Part shown: piece by piece, positions 24,538-32,934 of the stretch
Numbering within the stretch: position 1 is the stretch's first letter
How the letters are laid out: each line of letters begins with the position of its first letter
Source: Chitinophagaceae bacterium
GTDB taxonomy: Bacteria > Bacteroidota > Bacteroidia > Chitinophagales > Chitinophagaceae
DNA length: 33,379 bases
Assembly (NCBI GenBank): GCA_947481355.1
Contig: CANKGM010000002.1
Span: 1-33,379, forward strand
Direction of reading: 5' to 3'
The notes under the pieces: model-generated
Told to the model about the DNA's origin: nothing
What the model saw: only the letters and a program-made list of their open reading frames with translations
The model's database searches: none
Program-made: the position numbers and the translations under genes

Positions 24538-25677
24538 ATGAAAAAGATCGTTTTCGCAATATTTGCCTTCATCTCAATCAATGCATCTGCTCAAAAAAAA
24601 TTCACTATCAATGGGGATGTGTCTAAAATAAAAGAACCCATTGTAAAAGTTTTTCTTTCTTATAGGGCTAATGGCGTATCTACTGAAGATAGTGTTGATG
24701 TGAAAGATGGTAAATATGCATTTAAAGGAGCCGTTGCAGATCCAGTAATGGCTTATTTAAGAGCAGAATACAAAAAAGACACAAGCACTACCTCTGTACG
24801 GGCATTTTTCTATGAAAGAGACATGACTACTGTTTTCATTGAAAATTCAGCCATAGCAGTTGCAAACGTTGACTCATTTGGTAATGCAATTGTAAAAGGA
24901 TCCAAAGCACACGCAGAGTATCTTAAATTAAAAGCTTCAAACAAGGACATTGAAGATAAAATGAAAAGCCTTAACAATGATTATGGTGCGTTGTATGAGA
25001 AGAAAGATGAAGAAGGAATGAAGAAACTAGAAGCTGAGTTTGAAAAACTAGATGCTGAAATGAAGGTTAGAAATAAACAATACCTACAAAAAAATACCAA
25101 CTCAGTAATTGCGCTTCACATCTTCAATCAATATGCTGGATACGATATCAATCCAGATGACGCAGAACCGATTTTCCTTTCCCTATCTGAATCAATAAGA
25201 AATTCAGCTGGCGGAAAAGAAATCCAAGAAAAAATTGAAACTGCAAAGAAGACAGGCATTGGAAGAATGGCTATGGATTTCACACAAAATGATACACTTG
25301 GTAATCCAGTAACACTTTCATCTTTCCGCGGAAAATATCTACTCCTCGACTTCTGGGCTAGCTGGTGCGGACCTTGCCGAGCAGAAAATCCAAATGTAGT
25401 GGCAGCATTCAATCAATACAAAAGTAAGGGATTCGATGTACTTAGTGTTTCTTTGGATCAACCCAACGGAAAAGAAAAATGGCTCAAAGCAATCCATGAT
25501 GACAAACTGACTTGGACTCACGTTTCTGATCTTAAGTTTTGGAATAACCAAGTATCAGTTATGTATGGAATACAGGCTATCCCTCAAAATTTCCTAATCG
25601 ACCCACAAGGCAAAATCATTGGAAAAAATCTCCGGGCAGAAGCATTGAACCAAAAACTTCAAGAAATCTTTAAGTAA
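24538..25677 (+). CDS. Periplasmic TlpA-like thiol-disulfide oxidoreductase with DUF4369 domain
   Basis: 379 residues. A signal peptide (about 1-18, NASA) precedes a beta-rich DUF4369 domain (about 20-130), a helical charged segment (130-240, EKKDEEGMKKLEAEFEKL), and a thioredoxin-fold AhpC/TSA domain (about 245-379). The active site WCGPC is at 276-280, and the cis-proline loop is AIPQNF. Proteins of this build reduce or exchange disulfides in the periplasm, sometimes in cytochrome maturation or stress. The exact partner is unknown. The gene ends three bases before a long terminator hairpin, so transcription stops before fba. Confidence 0.9.
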   Translation: MKKIVFAIFAFISINASAQKKFTINGDVSKIKEPIVKVFLSYRANGVSTEDSVDVKDGKYAFKGAVADPVMAYLRAEYKKDTSTTSVRAFFYERDMTTVFIENSAIAVANVDSFGNAIVKGSKAHAEYLKLKASNKDIEDKMKSLNNDYGALYEKKDEEGMKKLEAEFEKLDAEMKVRNKQYLQKNTNSVIALHIFNQYAGYDINPDDAEPIFLSLSESIRNSAGGKEIQEKIETAKKTGIGRMAMDFTQNDTLGNPVTLSSFRGKYLLLDFWASWCGPCRAENPNVVAAFNQYKSKGFDVLSVSLDQPNGKEKWLKAIHDDKLTWTHVSDLKFWNNQVSVMYGIQAIPQNFLIDPQGKIIGKNLRAEALNQKLQEIFK

Positions 25678-25695
25678 CCCTTGAAAATAGGTTTA

Positions 25696-25740
25696 GAAAA
25701 GGCTGTTAGATGCAATATTCTAACAGCCTTTTCTGTTTGC
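25696..25740 (+). terminator. Rho-independent terminator of the TlpA-like gene
   Basis: A perfect 15-bp stem GAAAAGGCTGTTAGA (25696-25710) and TCTAACAGCCTTTTC (25719-25733) with an 8-base loop, followed by TGTTTG. The T tract is partly inside the stem. Confidence 0.85.
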
Positions 25741-25807
25741 GATTCTCTAACTTCTGACAAAAGACGTCTATTTTTTTCCGATATTTGCAGCTCCTAAAAC
25801 AAACAAT

Positions 25808-26875
25808 ATGAGCAAATACAGAGCAGGTGTCCTTTTTGGTGATGAACTAAAAGCACTTTATCAAGACGCAAAGGATAATCATTTCGCAATGCCAGCCGTA
25901 AACACCACTGGAACAGATACCATAAATGCTACCCTTGAGGCTGCAGCAGCAGTTAATTCTCCAGTGATTGTTCAATTTTCAAACGGTGGAGCTCAATTTA
26001 TTGCAGGCAAAGGAATGCCAAATGATAAAATGCAGGCTAACATATCAGGTGCCATTTCAGGTGCACTCCACATACATAACATTGCAAAGTATTATGGAGT
26101 CCCTGTTGTATTACATACAGATCATGCTTCTCAAAAATGGCTTCCATGGATTAGTGCATTGATTGATGCTGGCGAACAATACAAGAAAGAAAAAGGTCAA
26201 CCGCTCTTCAGTTCTCACATGCTTGATTTAAGTGAAGAACCACTCGAGGAAAACATCGCAACGTCCGTTGAATTCTTCAAACGCATGGCCCCACTTGGCA
26301 TGGGTATTGAAATAGAATTGGGTGTGACTGGTGGTGAAGAAGATGGGGTAGACAATTCAGATGTTGAAAATGACAAACTCTATACACAGCCTCAACACGT
26401 AGCACATGCCTATACAGAATTAGGTAAGGTGGGTGAATTATTCACGGTTGCAGCAGCATTCGGAAATGTGCATGGTGTTTACAGCCCAGGCAACGTTCAA
26501 CTTCGTCCAGAAATTCTTAAGAACTCACAAGACTATATCCAAAAAACATTCAATACAAAAGAAAAACCAGTATTCTTTGTATTCCATGGTGGAAGTGGAT
26601 CTCCTCAACATCAAATTAGGGAGGCTATCGGGTACGGTGCCATTAAAATGAATATTGACACAGATTTGCAATGGGCCTTCTGGGAAGGTGTGTTGAATAA
26701 TTATAAGAAGAACGAAGGCTATCTTCAAGCTCAATTAGGTAATCCAGAAGGAGCAGATAAGCCAAATAAAAAGCATTATGACCCAAGGGTATGGTTGAGA
26801 AAAGGCGAAGAAACATTCATCGCACGACTTAAAACTGCTTTTGAAGATTTGAATTGCATCAACAGAAATGCATAA
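25808..26875 (+). CDS. fbaA: Class II fructose-bisphosphate aldolase
   Basis: 355 residues, the length of the class IIA (E. coli FbaA-like) form, which cleaves fructose-1,6-bisphosphate with a zinc ion in glycolysis and gluconeogenesis. The expected residues are present: VLHTDHAS with catalytic D105 and zinc ligand H106, IEIELGVTGGEEDGVD (167-182) as the monovalent-cation and substrate loop, AAFGNVHG (zinc ligand H222), FVFHGGSGS (zinc ligand H260) and KMNIDTDLQWAF (280-291). It is flanked by terminators on both sides, hence monocistronic, with a probable promoter in 25741-25800. Confidence 0.96.
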   Translation: MSKYRAGVLFGDELKALYQDAKDNHFAMPAVNTTGTDTINATLEAAAAVNSPVIVQFSNGGAQFIAGKGMPNDKMQANISGAISGALHIHNIAKYYGVPVVLHTDHASQKWLPWISALIDAGEQYKKEKGQPLFSSHMLDLSEEPLEENIATSVEFFKRMAPLGMGIEIELGVTGGEEDGVDNSDVENDKLYTQPQHVAHAYTELGKVGELFTVAAAFGNVHGVYSPGNVQLRPEILKNSQDYIQKTFNTKEKPVFFVFHGGSGSPQHQIREAIGYGAIKMNIDTDLQWAFWEGVLNNYKKNEGYLQAQLGNPEGADKPNKKHYDPRVWLRKGEETFIARLKTAFEDLNCINRNA

Positions 26876-26880
26876 AATAA

Positions 26881-26914
26881 AAAAAGAGAGGTTTACATTT
26901 AAACCTCTCTTTTT
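26881..26914. terminator. Bidirectional terminator between fbaA and the altronate dehydratase gene
   Basis: AAAAAGAGAGGTTTA (26881-26895), loop CATT, TAAACCTCTCTTTTT (26900-26914): a perfect 15-bp stem flanked by A and T tracts. It works in both orientations between the convergent stops at 26875 and 26931. Confidence 0.9.
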
Positions 26915-26930
26915 TTATTTTATTTGTTCT

Positions 26931-28571
26931 CTACAAAGAAACTCCTCGCTTCCAAGGAATAAAATCGTCCTGATTTAATTGCACGGATTTTGGAATAACT
27001 TCCCCACTTGCAGCCTTAATGCAATACTCTAAAATCTCCTCGCCCATCTCCTGAATTGTTTTTTCTCCTTCCACTATCGGGCCGCAGTCAATATCAATAA
27101 TATCCTTCATACGTCTAGCAAGTGTACTATTTGTTGCCAGCTTTATGGTAGGACAAACAGGATTGCCTGTTGGCGTTCCTAAGCCTGTAGTAAACATAAT
27201 GAGTGTTGCACCTGAAGCGGCCTTCCCCGTTGTGGCTTCGACATCGTTGCCCGGAGTACAAACTAAACTTAAACCAGGCTTTGTTACGGGCTCTGTATAA
27301 TCCAGAACATCAACCACCGGAGAAGTACCCCCCTTTTTACATGCACCTGCACTCTTAATAGCATCTGTAATCAATCCATCTTTAATATTACCAGGTGATG
27401 GGTTCATATGAAAACCAGAACCAACCCTCACTGCCTCTTCGCTATAGGTATCCATCAACCGAATAAACTTTTCTGCCGTTTCTTTTGAAACGCTACGATC
27501 AATCAACTCTTGTTCAGCACCACATAGTTCTGGAAATTCTGCTAACAAAATCTTTCCCCCTAAACCAACAACTAAGTCAGCAAAATATCCTACAGCAGGA
27601 TTTGCAGAAATTCCACTAAACCCATCACTTCCTCCGCACTTAACACCAACGGTCAAGTGATCTAGTGAAACAGGAGTTCGTTGATTTTTATTTATTTCAA
27701 TTAAGCCTTTGAAGGTTGCATTAATTGCTTCTTTAACTAAATCTTCCTCGCTGGTAGAGCCTTGTTGTTCAAAAATAAATAACGGCTTTTCAAATAATGG
27801 ATTTCTTTTTTTAATTGTTCCTAAAAATCCATCCGTCTGAAGATGCTGACAACCCAAACTCAGCACAGTGATACCCGCCACATTTGGATGATCAGCATAA
27901 GCAGCAAGCAATTGTTCTAAGGTTGCTGAATCTTGTCGTGTTCCGCCACATCCACCTTGATGATTCAAGAATTTGATTCCATCAACATTGGCAAATAATC
28001 GATTCTCTTTGGGTGAAGCACTTAAATCAGGCAATAATTCGCTAAGAGATTCCCCTTTTTCATATGCAGCTTTCAACATTTTAGTATACTGCTTGTATTT
28101 ATCCGTTACTGCATATCCCAATTCATTATGCAATGCTTCACGAATCACATCTAAGTTTCTATTTTCACAAAACACAGTAGGAAGAAATAACCAATAATTC
28201 GCAGTACCCACTCGTCCATCATTGCGCACATATCCATTGAAGGTCCTTCCTTTATATGTTGAAACATCCGGTGCTGTCCAACTATATGTTGCCCCGCGAT
28301 ATGCATAGGGATCTGCCGCATGTTTTAGGTTTGAGGTAGTCATCAATGACCCTTGTTTTACATCACACTGCACTTTGCCCACTAGCACACCATACATAAT
28401 CACTTCACCACCAGTCTGAATGTCGTGGGTATAAAATTTATGCTTAGCAGGAACCTTATCCAATAAATGATATGTTTCCCCATTAAATACTACTTCTTTA
28501 CCTTGTTCTAAATCCGTTAGAGCAACAATTACATTGTCCTTTTCATGCACCTTCAACACTATGTTCTTCAT
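26931..28571 (-). CDS. uxaA: UxaA family altronate dehydratase (SAF plus catalytic domain)
   Basis: 546 residues. An N-terminal SAF domain (about 1-95, NVIVALTDLEQG) is fused to a catalytic UxaA/GarD-type domain. Motifs: GYVRNDGRVGTANY, NHQGGCGGTRQD (iron-site cysteine), GVKCGGSDGFSGISANPAVG, CKKGGTSPVVDVL and FTTGLGTPTGNPVCPTIKLATN. Altronate dehydratase turns D-altronate into 2-keto-3-deoxygluconate in hexuronate breakdown; related galactarate dehydratases look alike, so the substrate is moderately sure. I chose ATG 28571 (MKNIVLKVHE); an open frame to 28631 adds an unlikely hydrophobic leader. It is divergent from a sodium/sugar symporter, probably its uptake partner. No other hexuronate-pathway genes are in the window. 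Confidence 0.87.
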   Translation of the reverse strand: MKNIVLKVHEKDNVIVALTDLEQGKEVVFNGETYHLLDKVPAKHKFYTHDIQTGGEVIMYGVLVGKVQCDVKQGSLMTTSNLKHAADPYAYRGATYSWTAPDVSTYKGRTFNGYVRNDGRVGTANYWLFLPTVFCENRNLDVIREALHNELGYAVTDKYKQYTKMLKAAYEKGESLSELLPDLSASPKENRLFANVDGIKFLNHQGGCGGTRQDSATLEQLLAAYADHPNVAGITVLSLGCQHLQTDGFLGTIKKRNPLFEKPLFIFEQQGSTSEEDLVKEAINATFKGLIEINKNQRTPVSLDHLTVGVKCGGSDGFSGISANPAVGYFADLVVGLGGKILLAEFPELCGAEQELIDRSVSKETAEKFIRLMDTYSEEAVRVGSGFHMNPSPGNIKDGLITDAIKSAGACKKGGTSPVVDVLDYTEPVTKPGLSLVCTPGNDVEATTGKAASGATLIMFTTGLGTPTGNPVCPTIKLATNSTLARRMKDIIDIDCGPIVEGEKTIQEMGEEILEYCIKAASGEVIPKSVQLNQDDFIPWKRGVSL

Positions 28572-28754
28572 AATCGAAATAAAATTTATTTTATTAATAG
28601 CCTCGCGCTGTGGGCTATAAAAATAAAACAAAAAGCGTTGTATTTCATCGTATAATTTTTAACTTCAGCAAATGCCTTTGAATATCAATCTAGCATAGAA
28701 AAGCTAAATGATATTAAAAGTCATCATCAACGTTTACAAACCAAAACTGCTTAT
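28572..28754. promoter_or_regulatory. Divergent control region between uxaA and symporter gene
   Basis: 183 bases with no gene. It holds a small hairpin in the uxaA leader (ATAGCC 28597-28602 and GGCTAT 28613-28618) and ACGTTTACA near 28730-28738, which resembles one half plus centre of a LacI-family operator; the other half is poor. A shared regulator of both genes is plausible but unproven, and no regulator gene is adjacent. Confidence 0.35.
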
Positions 28755-30482
28755 ATGACTAAAGGACTCTCCTTTTCAGACTTATTCGTATTCTTCGCAT
28801 ACATCGTTATTGTTGCCAGTTACGGTTACTGGATATATAGTAAGAAAAAGAAAAAAACGGCCGACACAAAAGACTTCTTCCTTGCTGAAGGTTCACTAGC
28901 TTGGTGGGCTATTGGAGCATCCTTGATTGCATCCAATATCTCTGCTGAACAATTCATCGGAATGAGTGGTGATGGTTTTTTTGTAGGTGTTGCTGTAAGT
29001 GTATATGAATGGTTTGCAGCAGTTGCCCTTGTCATCATAGCGGTTTGGTTCATGCCAATCTATTTGAAGAATAAAATCTTCACAATGCCTCAGTTTTTAA
29101 AGACTCGTTATAATGAATCCGTTGCACTGATCATGACAGTCTTTTGGCTTTTCTTGTACATCTTCGTGAACCTTACTTCCATTCTATACCTTGGCTCTGT
29201 TGCTATCAATGGATTATTAGGGGGGCAATACCTTCACTTAATCATGATAGTACTCATGCTTTTTGCTCTTATTATCACTTTAGGTGGGATGAAAGTAATT
29301 GGATATACAGATGTAATTCAAGTGGCTGTTTTGATTATCGGCGGACTAGCTACTACATACCTTGCGTTGACCATTGTGAGCGACAAATTTGGTAGCGGCG
29401 GTTCAGCTATTTCTGGTTTCTTAGATTTAATGAAGCAAGCTCCCGAACATTTTCACTTGATTCAACCTAAACCAACACTTACAACTACTACGATAGATCA
29501 ACCGGAGAACTTAGATATTCAGAAATACATAATTCTCCCTGGTATATTAATGTATCTCGGTGGACAGTGGGTTCTACACCTTAACTATTGGGGATGTAAT
29601 CAATACATCACACAACGTGCACTAGGAGCCGACCTAAAAACAGCTAGAACAGGTATACTATTTGCCGCATTTTTAAAATTATTAATGCCTGTTATCGTAA
29701 TGCTTCCAGGTATAGCTGCTTTCGTTTTATATAAAAATGGACATCTTCCAGAAATGGGACAAGGGAGCAAGGATGGTGCTTATTCTGCTATCCTTGGATT
29801 TTTACCTAGTGGATTAAAAGGCCTTTCTTTAGCAGCACTTACAGCAGCCATCGTTGCTTCACTTGCCGGAAAAGCCAATAGCATCTCGACCATTTTCACC
29901 CTTGATATTTTTAAGAAATACATAGACAAAAATGCAAGCGAGAAAAAATTAGTGTGGACTGGTAGACTAGCTATAGCAGCATCTATGATGGTAGCCGTAA
30001 TTTTTACTTGGAGTGATTCACTGGGTATTGGAGGTGAAGGAGGATTTACCTTCATTCAAAAATATACAGGCTTTATTAGTCCGGGTGTATTCGCAACCTT
30101 CATCCTCGGCATGTTCTGGAAACGCACCACTGGAACAGCTGCATTGGTAGGAATTATAGCTGGTCTACTATTATCAATTTTATTTAATAATTATGCTGTG
30201 CTCTTGTTTGGAAAAGAAACACTTCTTTATACGGCATTTGAATATCAAAAACTTGACCATGGAGTGGTAAAAACCATTACTGAAATTCCGTTCTTAATCA
30301 ATATCGGCTGGGCCTTTTTCTTCACTGTATTAATTATGATTGCAGTAAGTTTGGCTGGACCAAAAGTAAATGAGAAGGCATTTATATTTGAAAAGGGTAT
30401 GTTTAAATTAGAGCCCCGCTCTATCATTATGATTGTGGCGGCTTGGATGATCTTAGCAGCTCTCTATATCAGATTCTGGTAA
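28755..30482 (+). CDS. SGLT-like sodium/sugar symporter (SSS family)
   Basis: 575 residues with about 13-14 hydrophobic helices, of the sodium:solute symporter family and close in motif to the sugar transporter vSGLT. Matching stretches: AWWAIGASLIASNISAEQFIGMSG (about 50-73), YEWFAA, FVNLTSILYLG, YWGCNQYITQR, KLLMPVIVMLPGIAAFVLY, and SLAALTAAIVASLAGKANSISTIFTLDI (including the sodium-2 site). The substrate is probably a sugar or sugar acid; the divergent uxaA favours a hexuronate or aldonate, which is inference. A terminator follows 40 bases after the stop. Confidence 0.92.
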   Translation: MTKGLSFSDLFVFFAYIVIVASYGYWIYSKKKKKTADTKDFFLAEGSLAWWAIGASLIASNISAEQFIGMSGDGFFVGVAVSVYEWFAAVALVIIAVWFMPIYLKNKIFTMPQFLKTRYNESVALIMTVFWLFLYIFVNLTSILYLGSVAINGLLGGQYLHLIMIVLMLFALIITLGGMKVIGYTDVIQVAVLIIGGLATTYLALTIVSDKFGSGGSAISGFLDLMKQAPEHFHLIQPKPTLTTTTIDQPENLDIQKYIILPGILMYLGGQWVLHLNYWGCNQYITQRALGADLKTARTGILFAAFLKLLMPVIVMLPGIAAFVLYKNGHLPEMGQGSKDGAYSAILGFLPSGLKGLSLAALTAAIVASLAGKANSISTIFTLDIFKKYIDKNASEKKLVWTGRLAIAASMMVAVIFTWSDSLGIGGEGGFTFIQKYTGFISPGVFATFILGMFWKRTTGTAALVGIIAGLLLSILFNNYAVLLFGKETLLYTAFEYQKLDHGVVKTITEIPFLINIGWAFFFTVLIMIAVSLAGPKVNEKAFIFEKGMFKLEPRSIIMIVAAWMILAALYIRFW

Positions 30483-30523
30483 GTAGAATTTAGAGTGTAG
30501 AAATAAATAGATTCTATCAACGA

Positions 30524-30555
30524 ATAATGCCCCATAACGGGGCATTATTTTTTCA
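30524..30555 (+). terminator. Rho-independent terminator of the symporter gene
   Basis: AATAATGCCCC (30524-30534), loop ATAAC, GGGGCATTATT (30540-30550), then TTT: a perfect 11-bp stem. It abuts the 3' end of tRNA-Ser on the other strand and may shield it from read-through. Confidence 0.88.
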
Positions 30556-30556
30556 G

Positions 30557-30643
30557 CGGAGACTGAGGGATTCGAACCCTCGAAACAGTTTCCCGTTTAC
30601 ACGCTTTCCAAGCGTGCTCCTTCAGCCACTCGGACAAGTCTCC
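30557..30643 (-). tRNA. tRNA-Ser(GGA)
   Basis: 87 bases with all cloverleaf parts. Acceptor stem GGAGACT/AGTCTCC with discriminator G, D-loop GAGTGGCTGAAGGA, and anticodon stem CACGC/GCGTG around loop TTGGAAA, so anticodon GGA (30607-30609 on the plus strand). The long variable arm AACGGGAAACTGTT is typical of serine type II tRNA, and the T arm is GAGGG-TTCGAAT-CCCTC. CCA is not encoded. It reads UCC and UCU codons. Confidence 0.96.
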
Positions 30644-30657
30644 GTATAATCGGACGG

Positions 30658-30665
30658 CAAAAATA
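30658..30665 (-). promoter_or_regulatory. -7 promoter box of tRNA-Ser
   Basis: On the minus strand TATTTTTG exactly fits TAnnTTTG, ending 14 bases before the mature tRNA 5' end. This gives a primary transcript leader of roughly 10 bases. No strong -33 element is visible. Confidence 0.5.
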
Positions 30666-30677
30666 AACCCTTAAAAA

Positions 30678-31439
30678 TTAGAAGCCGAATATTTTTTTCG
30701 CATTGGCAGTGGTTAGATTGTCCACTTCTTCAAGTGGAATCCTTTTGATTTCACTGATTTTTTCGGCAACATATTGAACATAACTTGCTTCATTTCGCTT
30801 CCCCCTATATGGAACAGGAGATAAATATGGTGCATCTGTCTCCAATACAATTGCATCTAGCGGAACAGATTCTAATACCCTTGCTAACCCAGCGTTTTTA
30901 TAAGTAACTACACCCCCAATTCCAAGCATAAAACCTAGCTCAATAATTTTTTTAGCTTGACGCTCATCTCCACCAAAACAATGAAAAATTCCGGTTATTT
31001 TTCCTTTGCCAACTTCTTCAACAATTCGAATACAATCGTCCATCGAACTACGCGTATGGATTACAATAGGAAGATTATGTGCAATGGCCATGTTTATTTG
31101 CCTAGAAAAGGCATCGATCTGCTGCGACTTATATTCAACTGAATGATAATAATCCAATCCAATCTCTCCTATGGCTGCAAATTTTCTTTTGCCTAACCAG
31201 TCTTCAACGAGTTTAAGCTCATCCTCATAATTCGATTCTACATAGCAAGGATGAAGTCCCATCATAGGAATACAATACGCTTCATGATGATCAGCTAAAG
31301 CAATCATAGCCTCATGGGTAGATGAATCTATGGCAGGCAAGTATACTTTCTCAATCCCAGTCTTTTTAGCCCTATCGATGACCTCGTTGAGGTCGGCTAA
31401 AAACTCCTCTGAATACAAATGACAGTGTGTATCAATCAT
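30678..31439 (-). CDS. TatD family metal-dependent hydrolase
   Basis: 253 residues of the TatD DNase/amidohydrolase family. Metal ligands are all present: H5 and H7 in DTHCH, E92 in GEIGLDYY, H128 in VIHTR, H153 in FHCFGG and D202 in ETDAPYLSP. The two-metal site supports 3'-5' exonuclease or D-aminoacyl activity reported for TatD members; the substrate here is unknown. The ATG 31439 start matches the family N-terminus MIDTHCHL. It is upstream of tRNA-Ser on the same strand, which has its own promoter. Confidence 0.93.
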   Translation of the reverse strand: MIDTHCHLYSEEFLADLNEVIDRAKKTGIEKVYLPAIDSSTHEAMIALADHHEAYCIPMMGLHPCYVESNYEDELKLVEDWLGKRKFAAIGEIGLDYYHSVEYKSQQIDAFSRQINMAIAHNLPIVIHTRSSMDDCIRIVEEVGKGKITGIFHCFGGDERQAKKIIELGFMLGIGGVVTYKNAGLARVLESVPLDAIVLETDAPYLSPVPYRGKRNEASYVQYVAEKISEIKRIPLEEVDNLTTANAKKIFGF

Positions 31440-31493
31440 TAAGGCTGAATAATTTGTGATAAAAATCCTGAAAAGTTCAGTACATCTCCTAAG

Positions 31494-31525
31494 TGAAAAT
31501 AGAAAAAAACCTTACCTTCCAAAAA
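31494..31525 (-). promoter_or_regulatory. Putative promoter of the TatD gene
   Basis: On the minus strand TTTTTG (31520-31525) as -33, an 18-base spacer and TATTTTCA (31494-31501), two mismatches from TAnnTTTG. It lies between the terminator at 31546-31575 and the TatD start, giving a leader of about 50 bases. Confidence 0.35.
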
Positions 31526-31545
31526 GTTTTCATAGGGTACGGATT

Positions 31546-31575
31546 AAAAACGGGCCAGGGTTTCCACCCAGGCCC
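31546..31575 (-). terminator. Terminator of the engB-deacetylase unit
   Basis: GGGCCAGGG (31552-31560) and CCCAGGCCC (31567-31575) pair as a 9-position stem with one A-A (T-T) mismatch and a 6-base loop. On the minus strand it is followed by GTTTTTAAT, 25 bases after the deacetylase stop. Confidence 0.75.
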
Positions 31576-31599
31576 TCTCTTTTTGAAATAACCCACAAC

Positions 31600-32223
31600 C
31601 TATTTCTTATCTAATACGCTGAACTTGAACCCCTTCTGGCTTCCTTTTTTTAACAATTCCGTTAAAGCAAACATCATATTAAGCTCTGCTTTTTCAGAGT
31701 CGTGAAACACAACAATTGACCCATTCTCAATATTTTCAGTTACACGTTTGGAAACATCAGCAGGACTAATATCCTGGTCGTAATCAGCACTCAAAATGGT
31801 CCACATTATGATTTTCATACCCATCTTTCGAATGGCACGGGCTTGATTGCCCGTCATACGCCCGTAAGGTGGTCGAAACAACGATGATTTAATGAATCCT
31901 TGTGCTTCTGCTACATCATCCACATATTCATTGGCAGAAGTCTTCCATCCATTCAAATGATGTTGAGTATGATTTCCAATAATATGACCAGCTGCTAAAA
32001 TTTGTTCGACAACTTCAGGATACTGTTTAACCCGATCTCCTATGCAAAAGAAGGTAGCCTTCGCATCATACTCATTCAATAAATCCAATACACGTGAAGT
32101 ACTGTCCGGATGAGGACCATCATCAAATGTTAAAAATATCTCGTTAGATGAAGATTCAATTCGCCAAACTCGATGTGGATAGAGCTTTTGGATAAATCGT
32201 GGAACCCGAGCAGGGATGATCAT
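31600..32223 (-). CDS. Polysaccharide deacetylase (NodB domain)
   Basis: 207 residues of the carbohydrate esterase 4 fold. The motifs are intact: TFDDGPHPD (32-40, catalytic base and metal Asp D34/D35), GNHTQHH (83-89, metal ligands H85 and H89) and RPPYGR (117-122), with VVFHDSE near the C-terminus. These enzymes remove acetyl groups from GlcNAc or MurNAc in peptidoglycan or other glycans. The N-terminus IPARVPRFIQKLYPHRVWR has no obvious signal peptide, so location is uncertain. The start ATG overlaps the engB stop as ATGA, suggesting coupled translation, though a functional link is not evident. Confidence 0.92.
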   Translation of the reverse strand: MIIPARVPRFIQKLYPHRVWRIESSSNEIFLTFDDGPHPDSTSRVLDLLNEYDAKATFFCIGDRVKQYPEVVEQILAAGHIIGNHTQHHLNGWKTSANEYVDDVAEAQGFIKSSLFRPPYGRMTGNQARAIRKMGMKIIMWTILSADYDQDISPADVSKRVTENIENGSIVVFHDSEKAELNMMFALTELLKKGSQKGFKFSVLDKK

Positions 32224-32870
32224 GCATCCTGATTTTTAAATTTCTCAAAAGCCTCCTTATTCATTTCCTCTATTAAGGTCAATAAATCTGCTTTCCCTGT
32301 TTTTTTCTCAGCACTCGTAACAAATATGGGAGGAAGTTCTACCCATGTTTTTTTCATGGCTTCAGCAAACTGACGTACATGGGAACTGACAACCTTTTGA
32401 GTTTCTTTATCTGATTTAGTGAAAACAATGGCAAATGGAACTTTCCATTCACCCAATTTATTGACAAAATCGAGGTCAAGCTGTTGTGGGGTATGCCTTG
32501 AATCAACCAAGACAAAAAGATTAATCAGATTTTCTCTAGAACGAACATATTCACCAATCATCTTCTCCCAACTCTTCCTTTTTGATGCAGAAACCTTAGC
32601 AAATCCATATCCTGGAAGATCCACCAAATACCATTGCTGCAAGGGTGCATGCTCTTTCTCCCTACTTTCTATAAAAAAATGATTGATCAATTGAGTCTTC
32701 CCTGGCGTACCGGAAGTCTTAGCTAAATTCTTAATCCCAGTGATCATATTAATCAAGGAAGATTTGCCCACGTTACTTCTTCCAATAAAAGCATATTCTG
32801 GTCTATCGGGCTTTGGACAGGCTGTATGATCGGGATTACTGATAATGTATGTTGCCTTGGTAAAGATCAT
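32220..32870 (-). CDS. engB: Ribosome biogenesis GTPase EngB (YsxC/YihA)
   Basis: 216 residues. The G1 motif is GRSNVGKS (30-37), G2 includes T55 in SGTPGKTQ, G3 is VDLPGYG (83-89), G4 is FTKSD and G5 TSAEKKTG. EngB helps assemble the 50S subunit. I start at ATG 32870 (MIFTKATYIIS), the family N-terminus. The open frame extends to 33017, but that extension is antisense to the start of ubiE and unlike EngB. The gene is divergent from ubiE with 64 bases between starts, and its stop overlaps the next gene by 4 bases. Confidence 0.95.
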   Translation of the reverse strand: MIFTKATYIISNPDHTACPKPDRPEYAFIGRSNVGKSSLINMITGIKNLAKTSGTPGKTQLINHFFIESREKEHAPLQQWYLVDLPGYGFAKVSASKRKSWEKMIGEYVRSRENLINLFVLVDSRHTPQQLDLDFVNKLGEWKVPFAIVFTKSDKETQKVVSSHVRQFAEAMKKTWVELPPIFVTSAEKKTGKADLLTLIEEMNKEAFEKFKNQDA

Positions 32871-32921
32871 GTGTGGGTTGAGATTTATAAAAGCTTTAAG
32901 ACCGATAGTGGCTAATTTGAC

Positions 32922-32929
32922 TATTTTTG
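32922..32929 (+). promoter_or_regulatory. -7 promoter box immediately before ubiE/menG
   Basis: TATTTTTG exactly matches TAnnTTTG and ends five bases before the ATG at 32935. The transcript would be leaderless or nearly so, as proposed for murF. It lies in the short engB/ubiE divergent region. Confidence 0.45.
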
Positions 32930-32934
32930 TAGTC

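Noticed and set aside
28572..28631. 20-residue extension of the altronate dehydratase
   Set aside because: The added residues are hydrophobic leader-like and not family-conserved; ATG 28571 fits the SAF domain start.
28726..28739. LacI-type operator CAACGTTTACAAA
   Set aside because: Only one half and the centre fit; the left half is poor, so I list it only within the control region and not as a site of its own.
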